In this document: positions 55,147 through 63,672 of the stretch, in pieces
Position numbering within the stretch: the first letter of the stretch is position 1
Layout: every line of letters begins with the position of its first letter
NCBI RefSeq assembly: GCF_003337565.1
Contig: NZ_QPJL01000018.1
Location: 1-64,000 of the forward strand
DNA length: 64,000 nt
DNA from: Paracoccus lutimaris
Lineage (GTDB): Bacteria; Pseudomonadota; Alphaproteobacteria; Rhodobacterales; Rhodobacteraceae
Direction: 5' to 3'
Program-made: the position numbers and the translations under genes
The notes under the pieces: generated by a model
Told to the model about the DNA's origin: nothing
The model's input: the letters and a program-made list of their open reading frames with translations, nothing else
Database searches by the model: none

Positions 55147-56450
55147 TGTCCAAGCTGAAACCGCGTGAACGCGATGCCATTGTCCAGGCCCTGCGCGCCG
55201 GGGTGGTGCCGCGGCTGGGCCTGCGGCATATCCAGGTCGGCCGCGCCCGCGAGATCGAAGAGATCCTGCGCGACATGGACCGGATCGCCGGCGGCGGCGC
55301 GTCGATCCGCTTCATCATCGGCGATTACGGCTCGGGCAAGACGTTCTTCATGAATCTCGCGCGGCTGGTTGCCTTGGAAAAGGGCATGGTCGTCATGTTT
55401 GCCGACCTGGCCCCGGATCGGCGGCTGCATGCGACCGCAGGCCAGGCGCGCAACCTTTATGCGGAAATGGCGCGCAATCTGGCCACGCGGACGAAGCCCG
55501 ATGGCGGGGCGCTGGCCAGCGTCGTCGAACGCTTCGTTTCGCAAGCCCATCAGGAGGCGGACGACCGCGACCTGTCCACCACCGCGGTCATCCGCGAAAA
55601 GCTGGCCCATTTCGAGGAGCTGACCGGCGGGTTCGACTTTGCGCAGGTGATCCGCCGCTACTGGGAGGGCCATGAGGCGGGCGACGAGGACCTGAAATCC
55701 GCGGCGCTGCGCTGGCTGCGCGGCGAATTTGCCACGCGCACCGATGCACGCAAGGCCTTGGGCGTGCGCGGCATCGTCGATGACGCCAGCGTCTACGACC
55801 ATCTCAAGCTGATGTCGGAATTCGTGCTGGCTGCCGGTTACAACGGCCTGCTTGTCGGCTGGGACGAGATGGTGAACCTGTTCAAGCTGAATTCGGCGCA
55901 GGCGCGGAATGCGAATTATGAGCAGGTGTTGCGCATCCTGAACGACGTGCTTCAGGGCAGTGCCCGCCATCTGGGCTTCCTGATGGGCGGGACGCCGGAG
56001 TTCCTGATGAACACCCGCCGCGGGCTTTACAGTTACGAAGCCCTGCAGTCGCGCCTCGCCGCCAACAGCTTCGCGCGCGAGGGGCTGGTCGATCTGTCGG
56101 GCCCGGTCATCCGCCTGACGAACCTGACGCAGGAAGATCTGTTCGTTCTGCTGTGCAATGTCCGCGCGGTCATGCAGGGCGATGGCGAGACCTTGCCCGA
56201 CGAGGCGCTGGAGGCCTTCATGGCGCATTGCCAGGAACGTATCGGCGAGGCCTATTTCCGCACGCCACGCAACACGGTCACGGCTTTCGTCAATATGCTG
56301 GCGGTTCTGGAGCAGAACCCCGGGCTGGTCTGGACGGATCTGATCGCGCAACTGGAATTGCGCGAGGACACGGGGGAGGACATGGCCGATGTCGATGAAA
56401 GCACGGGCGGCACATCCCCCGAGGACGACCTTGCCAGCTTCCGGCTCTAG
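55146..56450 (+). CDS. BrxD-like P-loop ATPase (DUF2791 type)
   Basis: With the ATG at 55146 the product has 434 residues; a GTG at 55143 is the alternative start. Walker A is GDYGSGKTFF at about 59-68. A characteristic LLVGWDEMVNLFKL at about 236-249 supplies the Walker B Asp-Glu. The N-terminal ARREIEEIL-like start and the GTPEFL segment fit the ORC/Cdc6-related ATPases of BREX (BrxD/BrxC C-part, DUF2791). In type 2 BREX this ATPase is encoded beside an Lhr-like helicase, as here. It probably loads or controls that helicase on DNA. The pair sits at the end of the TerB unit. Confidence 0.82.
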   Translation: MSKLKPRERDAIVQALRAGVVPRLGLRHIQVGRAREIEEILRDMDRIAGGGASIRFIIGDYGSGKTFFMNLARLVALEKGMVVMFADLAPDRRLHATAGQARNLYAEMARNLATRTKPDGGALASVVERFVSQAHQEADDRDLSTTAVIREKLAHFEELTGGFDFAQVIRRYWEGHEAGDEDLKSAALRWLRGEFATRTDARKALGVRGIVDDASVYDHLKLMSEFVLAAGYNGLLVGWDEMVNLFKLNSAQARNANYEQVLRILNDVLQGSARHLGFLMGGTPEFLMNTRRGLYSYEALQSRLAANSFAREGLVDLSGPVIRLTNLTQEDLFVLLCNVRAVMQGDGETLPDEALEAFMAHCQERIGEAYFRTPRNTVTAFVNMLAVLEQNPGLVWTDLIAQLELREDTGEDMADVDESTGGTSPEDDLASFRL

Positions 56451-56462
56451 GCGCGGCGCGGC

Positions 56463-58625
56463 ATGACGCCGGCCTTCTACCGCCTGTCCCGCCCGCTGCA
56501 AAAGTGGATCAGGGCGCAGGGTTGGACCGGGTTGCGTCCGTTGCAGGCCGAGGCCATCGGCGCGATCATGGACGGGACGGCGGATCTGGTGGTGACGGCC
56601 TCGACCGCCGGCGGCAAGACCGAGGCCGCGTTCCTGCCGCTGATCTCGCAGGTGCTGGACGACCCGCAGGCGGGTGCCGGTTTCGACCTGCTGTATCTTG
56701 GCCCGCTGAAGGCGCTGATAACCGATCAGGCCCGACGCCTGGACGGCATGTGCCACGAAACCGGCCTGCCCGTGGTTCCCTGGCATGGCGACATCGCGGG
56801 CGGCATCAAGACGAGGGCGTTGAAGAATCCGCGCGGCATCCTGCTGATCACCCCGGAATCGCTCGAGGCGCTGTTCATCCGGCGTGGCAATGAAATCCCC
56901 GGACTGTTCGGCGCATTGCGGGCGGTGGTGATCGACGAGCTACACAGCGTGCTGGACAGCGAGCGCGGGGTGCAGATGCGGTCGCTGCTGAACCGGACCG
57001 AAAGCCGGCTGGGCCGCCCCTTGCGTCGGATCGGCCTGTCGGCCACGCTGGGCGACATCGGCCTGGCCTGCGCCTATCTGCGCCCGGACGATCCGGACGC
57101 TGTCGGGCATATTGCCGCTACCGGCGGCGGGTCGGAATTGCGTGTGCAGCTTCGCGGCTATGTCGCGGGCGGCCCCGATCCTGATGAGCCGGCGGCTGCC
57201 GATCTGGTCGCCGGACACCTGTTCCAAAAGCTTCGCGGCAGCAGCAACCTAGTGTTTGCCGGCAGCCGCGAACGGGTCGAGATCTATGCCGACAAGCTGC
57301 GCCAGCTGTGCGACGCGGCGGGATTGCCGCAGGAATTTCATGCCCATCACGCCAGCCTGTCGCGCGAGCACCGCGATTTCGTCGAGCGGCGGCTCAAGGA
57401 CGGGCGACTGCCGGCCACGGCGATCTGCACCTCGACGCTGGAACTGGGGATCGACATCGGTGACGTGACCTGCGTGGCCCAGATCGGCGCACCATTCAGC
57501 GTCGCCTCGCTGAGGCAGCGCCTTGGCCGATCCGGACGTCGCGCCGGTCAGCCGGCCACCCTGCGGCAATATGTGATCGAGGCATGGCCGCGCCCGGACG
57601 CCAACCTGGCGGATCGGCTGCGGCTTGATCTGGTGCGTGCCGTCGCGATGATCGACCTGCTGATCGAAGGATGGTGCGAACCGCCGGCGCCCCAGGCGCT
57701 GCATCTGTCAACGCTGGTCCACCAGATCCTGTCGGTGATCGCCGAGCGCGGCGGTGCGACGGCTGCGGGTCTGCACCGCCTGCTCTGCCGGGAAGGCCCG
57801 TTCCGCAGTGTCGATGCCGCGCTTTTCCAGCAGGTCCTGCGCGCCATCGGCCACCGGGATACCGGCCTGATCGAGCAAGCCGACAACGGCATCCTGCTGC
57901 TGGGACGCCGCGGCGAAAAGCTGGTCGAGCACTACAGCTTTTACGCCGTTTTCCAGACGCCCGAGGAATACAGCCTGCAGAACGGCGCCGAGAAACTCGG
58001 CACATTGCCCGTGCACAATATTCTTGCACCGGGCTCGTTACTGATCTTCTCGGGTCGACGCTGGCAGGTGCGCGAGATTCACGCCGAGGCGCGGGTGATC
58101 GTGGTGGATCCGGCCAAGGCCGGCGTTGTACCTGATTTCGATAGCAGCCCGGGTCTGATCCACGACCGCGTGATCCAGCGGATGTTCCATATCCTTGGCG
58201 ATCGCACGGTGCCGGTCTATCTTGAACCGCTTGCCGCCGCGCTGCTGGAACAGGCGCGAAGCAGCTATTCGGCGCTGGGCGGCGAGCGCATCCATGAACT
58301 TTCGCCACGGGCTTTTCTGCTGATGACGCGACGGGGAACGGTCGCCTCGACCACGCTGGCGCTCGCGCTGCAATCCGTGGGCTTCCGGGTGCAGCTCTAT
58401 GACGGCGTTCTGGAGGTTCTGGCCACCGACGCCACCCCCGATCTGCGCGCCTTCCTGACCGGCATCGCCCGGGGCGCCAGCGTGGACCTCTTCGCCCATG
58501 ACCCGCCCTTGTGCTTCGAGAAGTTCCACCCCTTTCTGACCCGGCCGCTGTTGGAGCAGGACGCGTCGTCGTCGCGGGTCGATCTGGCTGCGCTTGCAGG
58601 CCTTTGCAAAGAGCTGACGGATTGA
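56463..58625 (+). CDS. BrxHI/Lhr-like superfamily 2 helicase
   Basis: The 720-residue protein has motif I TASTAGGKTEAAF at about 46-58, motif II VVIDELHSV (DELH) at about 155-163, motif III GLSATLGD at about 189 and motif VI QRLGRSGRR at about 351-359. This is the Lhr/YprA-type DExH core, here without an Lhr-size extension or a DUF1998 metal-binding end. The C-terminal 300 residues should hold a winged-helix and Lhr-like domains. It is probably an ATP-driven DNA translocase. It follows the BrxD-like gene by 12 bp and closes the operon. Confidence 0.87.
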   Translation: MTPAFYRLSRPLQKWIRAQGWTGLRPLQAEAIGAIMDGTADLVVTASTAGGKTEAAFLPLISQVLDDPQAGAGFDLLYLGPLKALITDQARRLDGMCHETGLPVVPWHGDIAGGIKTRALKNPRGILLITPESLEALFIRRGNEIPGLFGALRAVVIDELHSVLDSERGVQMRSLLNRTESRLGRPLRRIGLSATLGDIGLACAYLRPDDPDAVGHIAATGGGSELRVQLRGYVAGGPDPDEPAAADLVAGHLFQKLRGSSNLVFAGSRERVEIYADKLRQLCDAAGLPQEFHAHHASLSREHRDFVERRLKDGRLPATAICTSTLELGIDIGDVTCVAQIGAPFSVASLRQRLGRSGRRAGQPATLRQYVIEAWPRPDANLADRLRLDLVRAVAMIDLLIEGWCEPPAPQALHLSTLVHQILSVIAERGGATAAGLHRLLCREGPFRSVDAALFQQVLRAIGHRDTGLIEQADNGILLLGRRGEKLVEHYSFYAVFQTPEEYSLQNGAEKLGTLPVHNILAPGSLLIFSGRRWQVREIHAEARVIVVDPAKAGVVPDFDSSPGLIHDRVIQRMFHILGDRTVPVYLEPLAAALLEQARSSYSALGGERIHELSPRAFLLMTRRGTVASTTLALALQSVGFRVQLYDGVLEVLATDATPDLRAFLTGIARGASVDLFAHDPPLCFEKFHPFLTRPLLEQDASSSRVDLAALAGLCKELTD

Positions 58626-58635
58626 AGGCCGACAG

Positions 58636-58675
58636 CCGTGGCGGGGCGGGGCCGCGCCCCTGTCGCTCGCCACGG
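58636..58675 (+). terminator. Probable transcription terminator of the 31-kb operon
   Basis: A stem of 8 bp (ccgtggcg at 58636-58643 and cgccacgg at 58668-58675) encloses a further GC-rich inverted repeat. It begins 10 bp after the helicase stop. There is no T-run, so termination strength is uncertain, but the position fits the end of the operon. Confidence 0.5.
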
Positions 58676-58992
58676 TATCCTGGAACTGGACAGGCGCTCT
58701 GTTCGGTGGTCGCGTCTGTCATCTTCGGCCGGTGGCGCTTTCATTCACCGTTTCCGCCGCTTTGACGATTGGCCATGATCATTCCGCTCGGCGCGGAACG
58801 ATCCCCCTTGCCCTCCCTCTCCTGCAATCGGATCAATACGCGGTTGTGAGGTTTCACTTTCACCTTGCTCCTGTCACAGTGCGGGGCATGAGCTGTGTGG
58901 GCACGCCGCCCCTGGCGCTGTTGCAGGTTCCGGACTTCGCCCGCCGGTGGGGATGTATTCGCTTCCGATCGCCGGATACCGGCCAAACCCTG
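58676..58992. other. Gene-free stretch after the operon
   Basis: I see no convincing gene here. Short frames are only partly open and lack ribosome sites. A small GC-rich inverted repeat is present near 58785-58800 (ccgctcggcgcgg region). This gap marks the right edge of the island before the DIP1984-like gene on the other strand. Confidence 0.4.
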
Positions 58993-59448
58993 TCAGTCAA
59001 TCAGTTCCGTATGCCAGTTCGCCTCTTGAACTCGGGAATCGAGATCACGCAATTCCTTCGCCAGCGCATCGGCGGTCTTTTGTATCGCCGCAACCGATAT
59101 CATCGGACGCCAGCGCACCTCGCTGCGCGTGCCAACCAGCCATGTCAGCGTGGCCTCTTCGGCAAGGTCCCGATAGGCGCCTTGTCGCAGCCGCAACACG
59201 TCGCGGGCAGCCAGCGCATCGGTCAGGACACCGCCGTCGAAGGCCGTCCGGCTGTTGGTGCGGTTGATCCGGGCGATCATGCGCTGCAGATCCGCCGCAA
59301 GCCGGTCATGCTCGGCCAGAAGGCTGGCCGGATCCTCGGCGGGTTCATCGCCCTCCTGCACCTTGGCATTGCGCAGAAATCGAGCTTTCAACTGCTCCAG
59401 GCGCTTTGTAATATCGCTGCGCTGGACTAGCGCCTCGGCAAGCTTCAT
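58993..59448 (-). CDS. DIP1984-family protein
   Basis: The 151-residue helical protein shows the family hallmarks MKLAEAL, LRNAKVQEGDEPAEDP, LIARINRTNSRTAF-like and a final RDLDSRVQEANWHTEL. The family's function is unknown; older annotation links it to septicolysin-like proteins without proof. I start it at the ATG 59448 because GGGGAG lies six bases upstream; an ATG two codons earlier abuts that site. It appears to be a single-gene unit and not part of the island operons. Confidence 0.8.
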   Translation of the reverse strand: MKLAEALVQRSDITKRLEQLKARFLRNAKVQEGDEPAEDPASLLAEHDRLAADLQRMIARINRTNSRTAFDGGVLTDALAARDVLRLRQGAYRDLAEEATLTWLVGTRSEVRWRPMISVAAIQKTADALAKELRDLDSRVQEANWHTELID

Positions 59449-59628
59449 GGTCATCTCCCCCTAGTCGGCGTTGCAAGCAGGACGTTACGCCGAGGTTGAT
59501 TCGTCCGATGTCCCTTGGGTTCTAGCCGCCTCATGCGTCATTTCCGGACGTGTCGCAGAAACCGGGGGCTTTTACGGCCGGCACCATATCGCGATATTGG
59601 TCGTGCCCCCCAGTCGAGAGGTTCCCGC

Positions 59629-60177
59629 ATGGCCCATTTCTTTACCGCCGATACCCATTTCGCCGATGATCCGGTGCGGCGGTTCTTCGAGCGTCCCTTC
59701 GCCTCGTCCGCTGCGATGGATGCCGCGATGATGGCCCGTGCCGGAGTGGTCGGCGCCGAAGACGACCTGTGGATCATCGGCGATTTCGCGGCTTGCGAGA
59801 ACGACGCGGGGCGCATGGCCGCGCAGGCGGCCTTCGCTGCCTTGCCTGGGCGGAAACATCTGGTGCGCGGCAACCACGATCCCGACTGGTTGGTGCACAC
59901 ACTGCCCTGGGCCTCGGTCCACGATCTGGTCGAGCTCGCCATCGGCGATAGCCGCTTCGTCCTGTGTCATTATCCGCTTGTTACCTGGAACGGTGCGCGG
60001 GCTGGGGTGGTGCAGTTATTCGGCCATGTCCATACACGCTGGCGCGGTGCCGAGGGGCAGGTCAATGTCGGCGTCGATCAATGGGATTTCACCCCGATCA
60101 CACCGGATCAAGCGGAATTGGAGGCTTTGATGCTGCCGCCGTCGAATTTAAGGCGAATGGCGGAAGGGGCGGAGTGA
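59629..60177 (+). CDS. Metallophosphoesterase
   Basis: The 182-residue protein has the calcineurin-like metal-binding set in order: TADTHF (about 6-11), GDFA (about 46), GNHD (about 79-82), CHYP (about 112) and GHVHT (about 129-133). Small enzymes of this type cut phosphate esters or cyclic/oligonucleotide substrates; the true substrate cannot be told from sequence. The start ATG 59629 is preceded by GAGAGG. It ends about 100 bp before the IS5 element and is otherwise isolated. Confidence 0.82.
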   Translation: MAHFFTADTHFADDPVRRFFERPFASSAAMDAAMMARAGVVGAEDDLWIIGDFAACENDAGRMAAQAAFAALPGRKHLVRGNHDPDWLVHTLPWASVHDLVELAIGDSRFVLCHYPLVTWNGARAGVVQLFGHVHTRWRGAEGQVNVGVDQWDFTPITPDQAELEALMLPPSNLRRMAEGAE

Positions 60178-60283
60178 ATAAATGACCTCCTGAATGACTG
60201 GAATTCACTTGGGTGAGGGCCCATTGTCTATGATTGTCAGACATGGTTCACGAGGTTTCAGGAGTGGCTTCTGATGAGCAATA

Positions 60284-61566
60284 GGGCACCTCGAAAAATT
60301 GCGCTGACCGGGCCGCCGAGTTAGGACGCAGAAGGCATTCGGCTGCTGGAGCGTGACGATGGCGCAGATGGGTTTCTTCGATCTTTCGGACCGCTACGCG
60401 AGCCTGGATGCCAAGCGGGACCCGCTGGTCGAGATCGATGCCATCGTGCCCTGGAAGGAGTTCCGGCCGACGCTTGAAGGTGTCTGGCGCAAGCCTGAGG
60501 CGGAGCGCAAGTCGCGGGCGGGGCGCAAGCCGATGGACGCGGTGGTGATGTTCAAGACGCTGGTTCTGGGCGCCCTCTACAACCTGTCCGACGACCAGAT
60601 CGAGTATCAGGTCCGCGACCGGCTGTCCTTCATGCGGTTCCTTGGTCTGGGGCTGGAGGACCGCGTGCCCGATGCAAAGACCGTCTGGCTTTATCGCGAG
60701 GGGCTGGCACAGGCGGGCATGGTCGAGGCGCTGTTTCAGCAGTTCGACGGCTATCTGGCGCGGCAAGGCTACATCGCGCGGGGCGGCCAGATCTTGGATG
60801 CCTCCATCGTGCCGGTGCCGAAGAACCACAACACGCGAGATGAAAACCGGGCGATCAAGGCCGGCGAGGAGCCCGAGGGCTGGGCCGAAAAGCCCGCCAA
60901 GCGATCGCAGAAGGACGTGGATGCCCGCTGGACCAAGAAGCACGGGAAATCCCACTACGGCTACAAAAACCACGTCAACGTGGACCGCCAGCACAAGCTG
61001 GTGCGCCGTTACCACGTCAGCGATGCGGCCCTGCATGACAGCCAGGCAGTGGATCATCTGCTGATGCGGGGCAACACTGGCGCAGGGGTCTGGGCTGATC
61101 CGGCGTATCGGTCCGTAGAGATGGAAGCCAGGCTGCGCGCGTGCAAGCTGAAGAGCCACATCCACCGCAAGGGCAAGCGAGGCAAGCCACTGACTGAACA
61201 AGGCAAGGGCAGCAATCGCACGAAATCCTCGGTGCGCGCACGGGTCGAGCATGTCTTCGGCGCGCAGACCAACGACATGGGCGGCACGCTGTTGCGCACC
61301 ATCGGCCTGGTGCGGGCGAAGGCCAAGATTGGGATGAAGAACCTCGCCTACAACATGCGTCGCCTCGTCCAGTTGCGCCGCCTGAACCCCTGCCCGGCGT
61401 GATCCGGGGCGCCGAAGTCAGCCCCCAAGGGCCGAAAGGCGGCGCAGTCCTCCGCCCGTAAAGCCCGCGAAGCCAACACGCCACACCCTGCCCAGACACG
61501 TCATGTGTTCCTCAAGCCGTCGAACCGGCCAAAGAACAGCGCAAGCGGTCAAAAATCGAGGTGCCC
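60284..61566 (+). mobile_element. IS5-family insertion sequence, complete, with 4-bp target duplication
   Basis: The ends are inverted copies: gggcacctcg at 60284-60293 and cgaggtgccc at 61557-61566, with similarity continuing inward. The element is flanked on both sides by the direct repeat aata (60280-60283 and 61567-61570), the 4-bp size expected for IS5. Its 1283-bp length and single intact transposase fit the family. The clean duplication suggests a recent insertion into non-coding DNA. Confidence 0.85.
60359..61402 (+). CDS. IS5-family transposase
   Basis: The 347-residue DDE transposase is full length. Catalytic residues are visible in ILDASIVP (D, about 146), VWADPAYRSVE (D, about 244) and RARVEHVFGAQ (E, about 298). 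The N-terminal DUF772-type region holds AGRKPMDAVVMFKTLVLGAL. I chose the ATG at 60359, eight bases after GGAG, over the GTG at 60353. No disruption is seen, so it may be active. Confidence 0.9.
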   Translation: MAQMGFFDLSDRYASLDAKRDPLVEIDAIVPWKEFRPTLEGVWRKPEAERKSRAGRKPMDAVVMFKTLVLGALYNLSDDQIEYQVRDRLSFMRFLGLGLEDRVPDAKTVWLYREGLAQAGMVEALFQQFDGYLARQGYIARGGQILDASIVPVPKNHNTRDENRAIKAGEEPEGWAEKPAKRSQKDVDARWTKKHGKSHYGYKNHVNVDRQHKLVRRYHVSDAALHDSQAVDHLLMRGNTGAGVWADPAYRSVEMEARLRACKLKSHIHRKGKRGKPLTEQGKGSNRTKSSVRARVEHVFGAQTNDMGGTLLRTIGLVRAKAKIGMKNLAYNMRRLVQLRRLNPCPA

Positions 61567-61992
61567 AATATTTTATAGATGTCCCACGGCCAGAGGGCGC
61601 AGCGCCAGCCTTTTTCAGAAAGAGCCATGGCGGGCCGCGTCGATCGTCGAGCTCTCAGCATCGTCTATCGCTATGGGTTGCCCTATTGTGATACGCCCCG
61701 CGATTCGGGTTCATCGGACAATCTAGAAGCGCTGGACCTAAATGAGTGTATTCACCCAGGATCATGCCCGGCCTAACGGAAGGACAGCTGACAAGAACAC
61801 CGTCATTGTCAAAGCGACCTACCCGATTGGGCGGAGAGGGCGGTTCGCCATGTCTTCCATCTTTGCGTGTGAATGGTGCAGCAGCAGGCGGCGCATGGAT
61901 CATTCAAGTCTGGGCCGGGAGGCGGCAGAAAATGGAATGGTATCTTGCCGTTTGATGTATAAAATTGATGACTGGAAGCAGAAGGTGATTCG
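61567..61992. other. Gene-poor region right of the IS5 element
   Basis: About 425 bp without a supported gene. GC content falls toward the right end, where it joins the low-GC nuclease gene. An AAGGTGA ribosome site stands just before the ATG at 61993. Short frames on both strands lack starts with ribosome sites. The A+T-rich part near 61940-61990 probably contains that gene's promoter. Confidence 0.35.
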
Positions 61993-62682
61993 ATGAGCTT
62001 TGAGAGAGATGTTAACAATTTCCCGGCTTCCTGGCGTGGAATTGTCGAAAAGTGGTCTGAGTTTAATGCGCAGTATTATGACCAGAATTCAGACCTGCCT
62101 GCATGGTATGTTGAAAACTCCAATTCAGCACTTTTTTCTGCGGCGGCTTGGGTGGAGGGGCATCAGGCACTCTGCGAGGTGGATGTTGACAAGAAGATTT
62201 ATCCCGGGACTCCAGGAAGACCGGCATCCTACCCAGGCAGAATGGATATTGAGCTTATTGTTGACGAAAAAATCTACTGGGTGGAGGCAAAGCGACGAGC
62301 ATTCACACTGAGCCGAGAGTCGAATTACTCGTTTCGTCACGCCTTCTTGGCTACGTCTGTTAATGAAGCGCACGCCAATGCCCGGCAGTGCAGGTCTGCG
62401 GCAAAGAAAATTGATGCAAAAATGGCATCCATTGTTTTCTTTTCTGGGCACATCGATCCCGAGGCGGCTGAGAGGGAGCAAAATTCTACACCGCAGATGC
62501 GAGCAGAGATGGTTGCAAAAGAAATTTCATTACTTCGAGAAAATATGCGCTCAATGGCAAAGGAGATGGGTGGAAGACTGTTCCATTCGGTATCCAGTCA
62601 GCGTGACTACAGGATTTATAAAGATTGGCAAGGCTACTATTGGCCCGCAGCATTCGGTCTGGTTGCCGTAATCGATGAATAA
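61993..62682 (+). CDS. Orphan PD-(D/E)XK-like nuclease, low GC
   Basis: The 229-residue protein has a likely PD-(D/E)XK core at about 88-103: GRMDIELIVD then YWVEAKRRAF, giving Asp, Glu-Ala-Lys and a following basic stretch. The rest is helix-rich with no other domain. Its codons use many A/T endings, and its GC is well below that of all neighbours. That points to recent transfer from another genome. No methyltransferase or partner gene is next to it. It could be a restriction-like or toxin-like nuclease. A stem-loop at 62729-62756 follows. Confidence 0.65.
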   Translation: MSFERDVNNFPASWRGIVEKWSEFNAQYYDQNSDLPAWYVENSNSALFSAAAWVEGHQALCEVDVDKKIYPGTPGRPASYPGRMDIELIVDEKIYWVEAKRRAFTLSRESNYSFRHAFLATSVNEAHANARQCRSAAKKIDAKMASIVFFSGHIDPEAAEREQNSTPQMRAEMVAKEISLLRENMRSMAKEMGGRLFHSVSSQRDYRIYKDWQGYYWPAAFGLVAVIDE

Positions 62683-62728
62683 TTTTAAAGTTATCCGGCC
62701 TGCCCGAACCTGACATCCCCGCTATTAA

Positions 62729-62756
62729 TCCCGCCATCAAACCATGGATGGCGGGA
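62729..62756 (+). terminator. Stem-loop after the low-GC nuclease gene
   Basis: A perfect 10-bp stem (tcccgccatc at 62729-62738, gatggcggga at 62747-62756) with an 8-base loop lies 47 bp after the stop codon. No T-run follows, so it may be a weak terminator or an RNA-stabilising hairpin. Confidence 0.5.
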
Positions 62757-62873
62757 TGGATAGTCATCGAAATCGACGCGCTCCAAGACTTAATCGAACG
62801 GCTTGTTGTGATGATGTCCTGCTAAGTGGTGTAGCTCACCGTGGGCCTCGCGCTTTTTGGCGGGCCGAGCTGG

Positions 62874-63525
62874 TCAGTTGCTCTGTGCAGCAGGCAGACT
62901 GACAGTGAGATCATCGCAAATCGGCGCGAGGGTTTCCAGCGTCATGTAGCGCCCGCGCTGAACGGTCAATTCCTCCGTCTGCTCCATCAGGATGGCGCCC
63001 ACGAGGCGGCGGATCGAGGCCTCGTTAGGAAAGATGCCGACGACGTCTGTGCGCCGCTTGATCTCGCCGTTGAGACGCTCAATCGGATTCGTGGAGTGCA
63101 GCTTGGCGCGGTGCTGCTGAGGGAAGGCCGACGCGCTCGTCGATTTCTTCGCAAAGCCGGCTGACCTGGCTCTTGGAGATCCCGGTGCCACCCATGGCTT
63201 GCACCAGATCATCCATGGATCGCGTCGAAACGCCATGCACGTAGGCTTCCTGGATCACCGCCGTCAGCGCCTTCTCGACGGAGCGCCGGGGCTCGAGAAA
63301 TGATGGGAAGTAGGAACCGGTGCGCAGACGGGGGATCCGTAGCTCGACGCTGCCAGCCCGGGTCTCCCACTCCCGGCCGCGGTAGCCATTGCGTTGCGCC
63401 AGTCGCTCGGCAGACCTTTCGCCGTAATCAGCGCCGGTCCTGGTGCCGACCTCCAGTTCCATCAGCCGCTCGGCAGCAAAGCCGATCATCTCGCGAAGCA
63501 GGTCCGTATCGGCACTCTTCGCGTT
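62874..63525 (-). pseudogene. IS256-family transposase with internal deletion
   Basis: The upstream part encodes the N-terminal region ([57 protein letters not shown]). The last part, in another frame, encodes the C-terminus ([34 protein letters not shown]). About 170 residues between them, including most of the DDE core, are missing, and the join near 63120 changes frame. The element cannot transpose by itself. It belongs to a different IS256 lineage from the remnant at 3766-4443. Confidence 0.8.
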
Positions 63526-63672
63526 GCTTGGCTCCGCCGGTGACCTTTGTGCTGTTCAACTTCGCGCGGCTTTGGGACTGGTTGAAGTGGCGGCCATCCC
63601 GGGCATCTGGGTAATGGGCAAAAGGGAAAAGATCGATGTGGTCGCTCGCGCTGCATTGCAGCGGGGTAGGCG

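Noticed and set aside
27262..58625. Calling the operon BREX, Zorya or a tellurite-resistance locus
   Set aside because: BREX needs PglX/PglZ/BrxC and none is present. Zorya needs MotA/MotB-like ZorA/ZorB, also absent. TerB domains alone, without TerC/TerD/TerZ, do not support tellurite resistance.
56463..58625. A YprA-type DISARM/Druantia helicase
   Set aside because: The core motifs fit the wider Lhr/YprA group, but the C-terminal DUF1998 cysteine region is missing and the partner is BrxD-like, so BrxHI-like is the better name.
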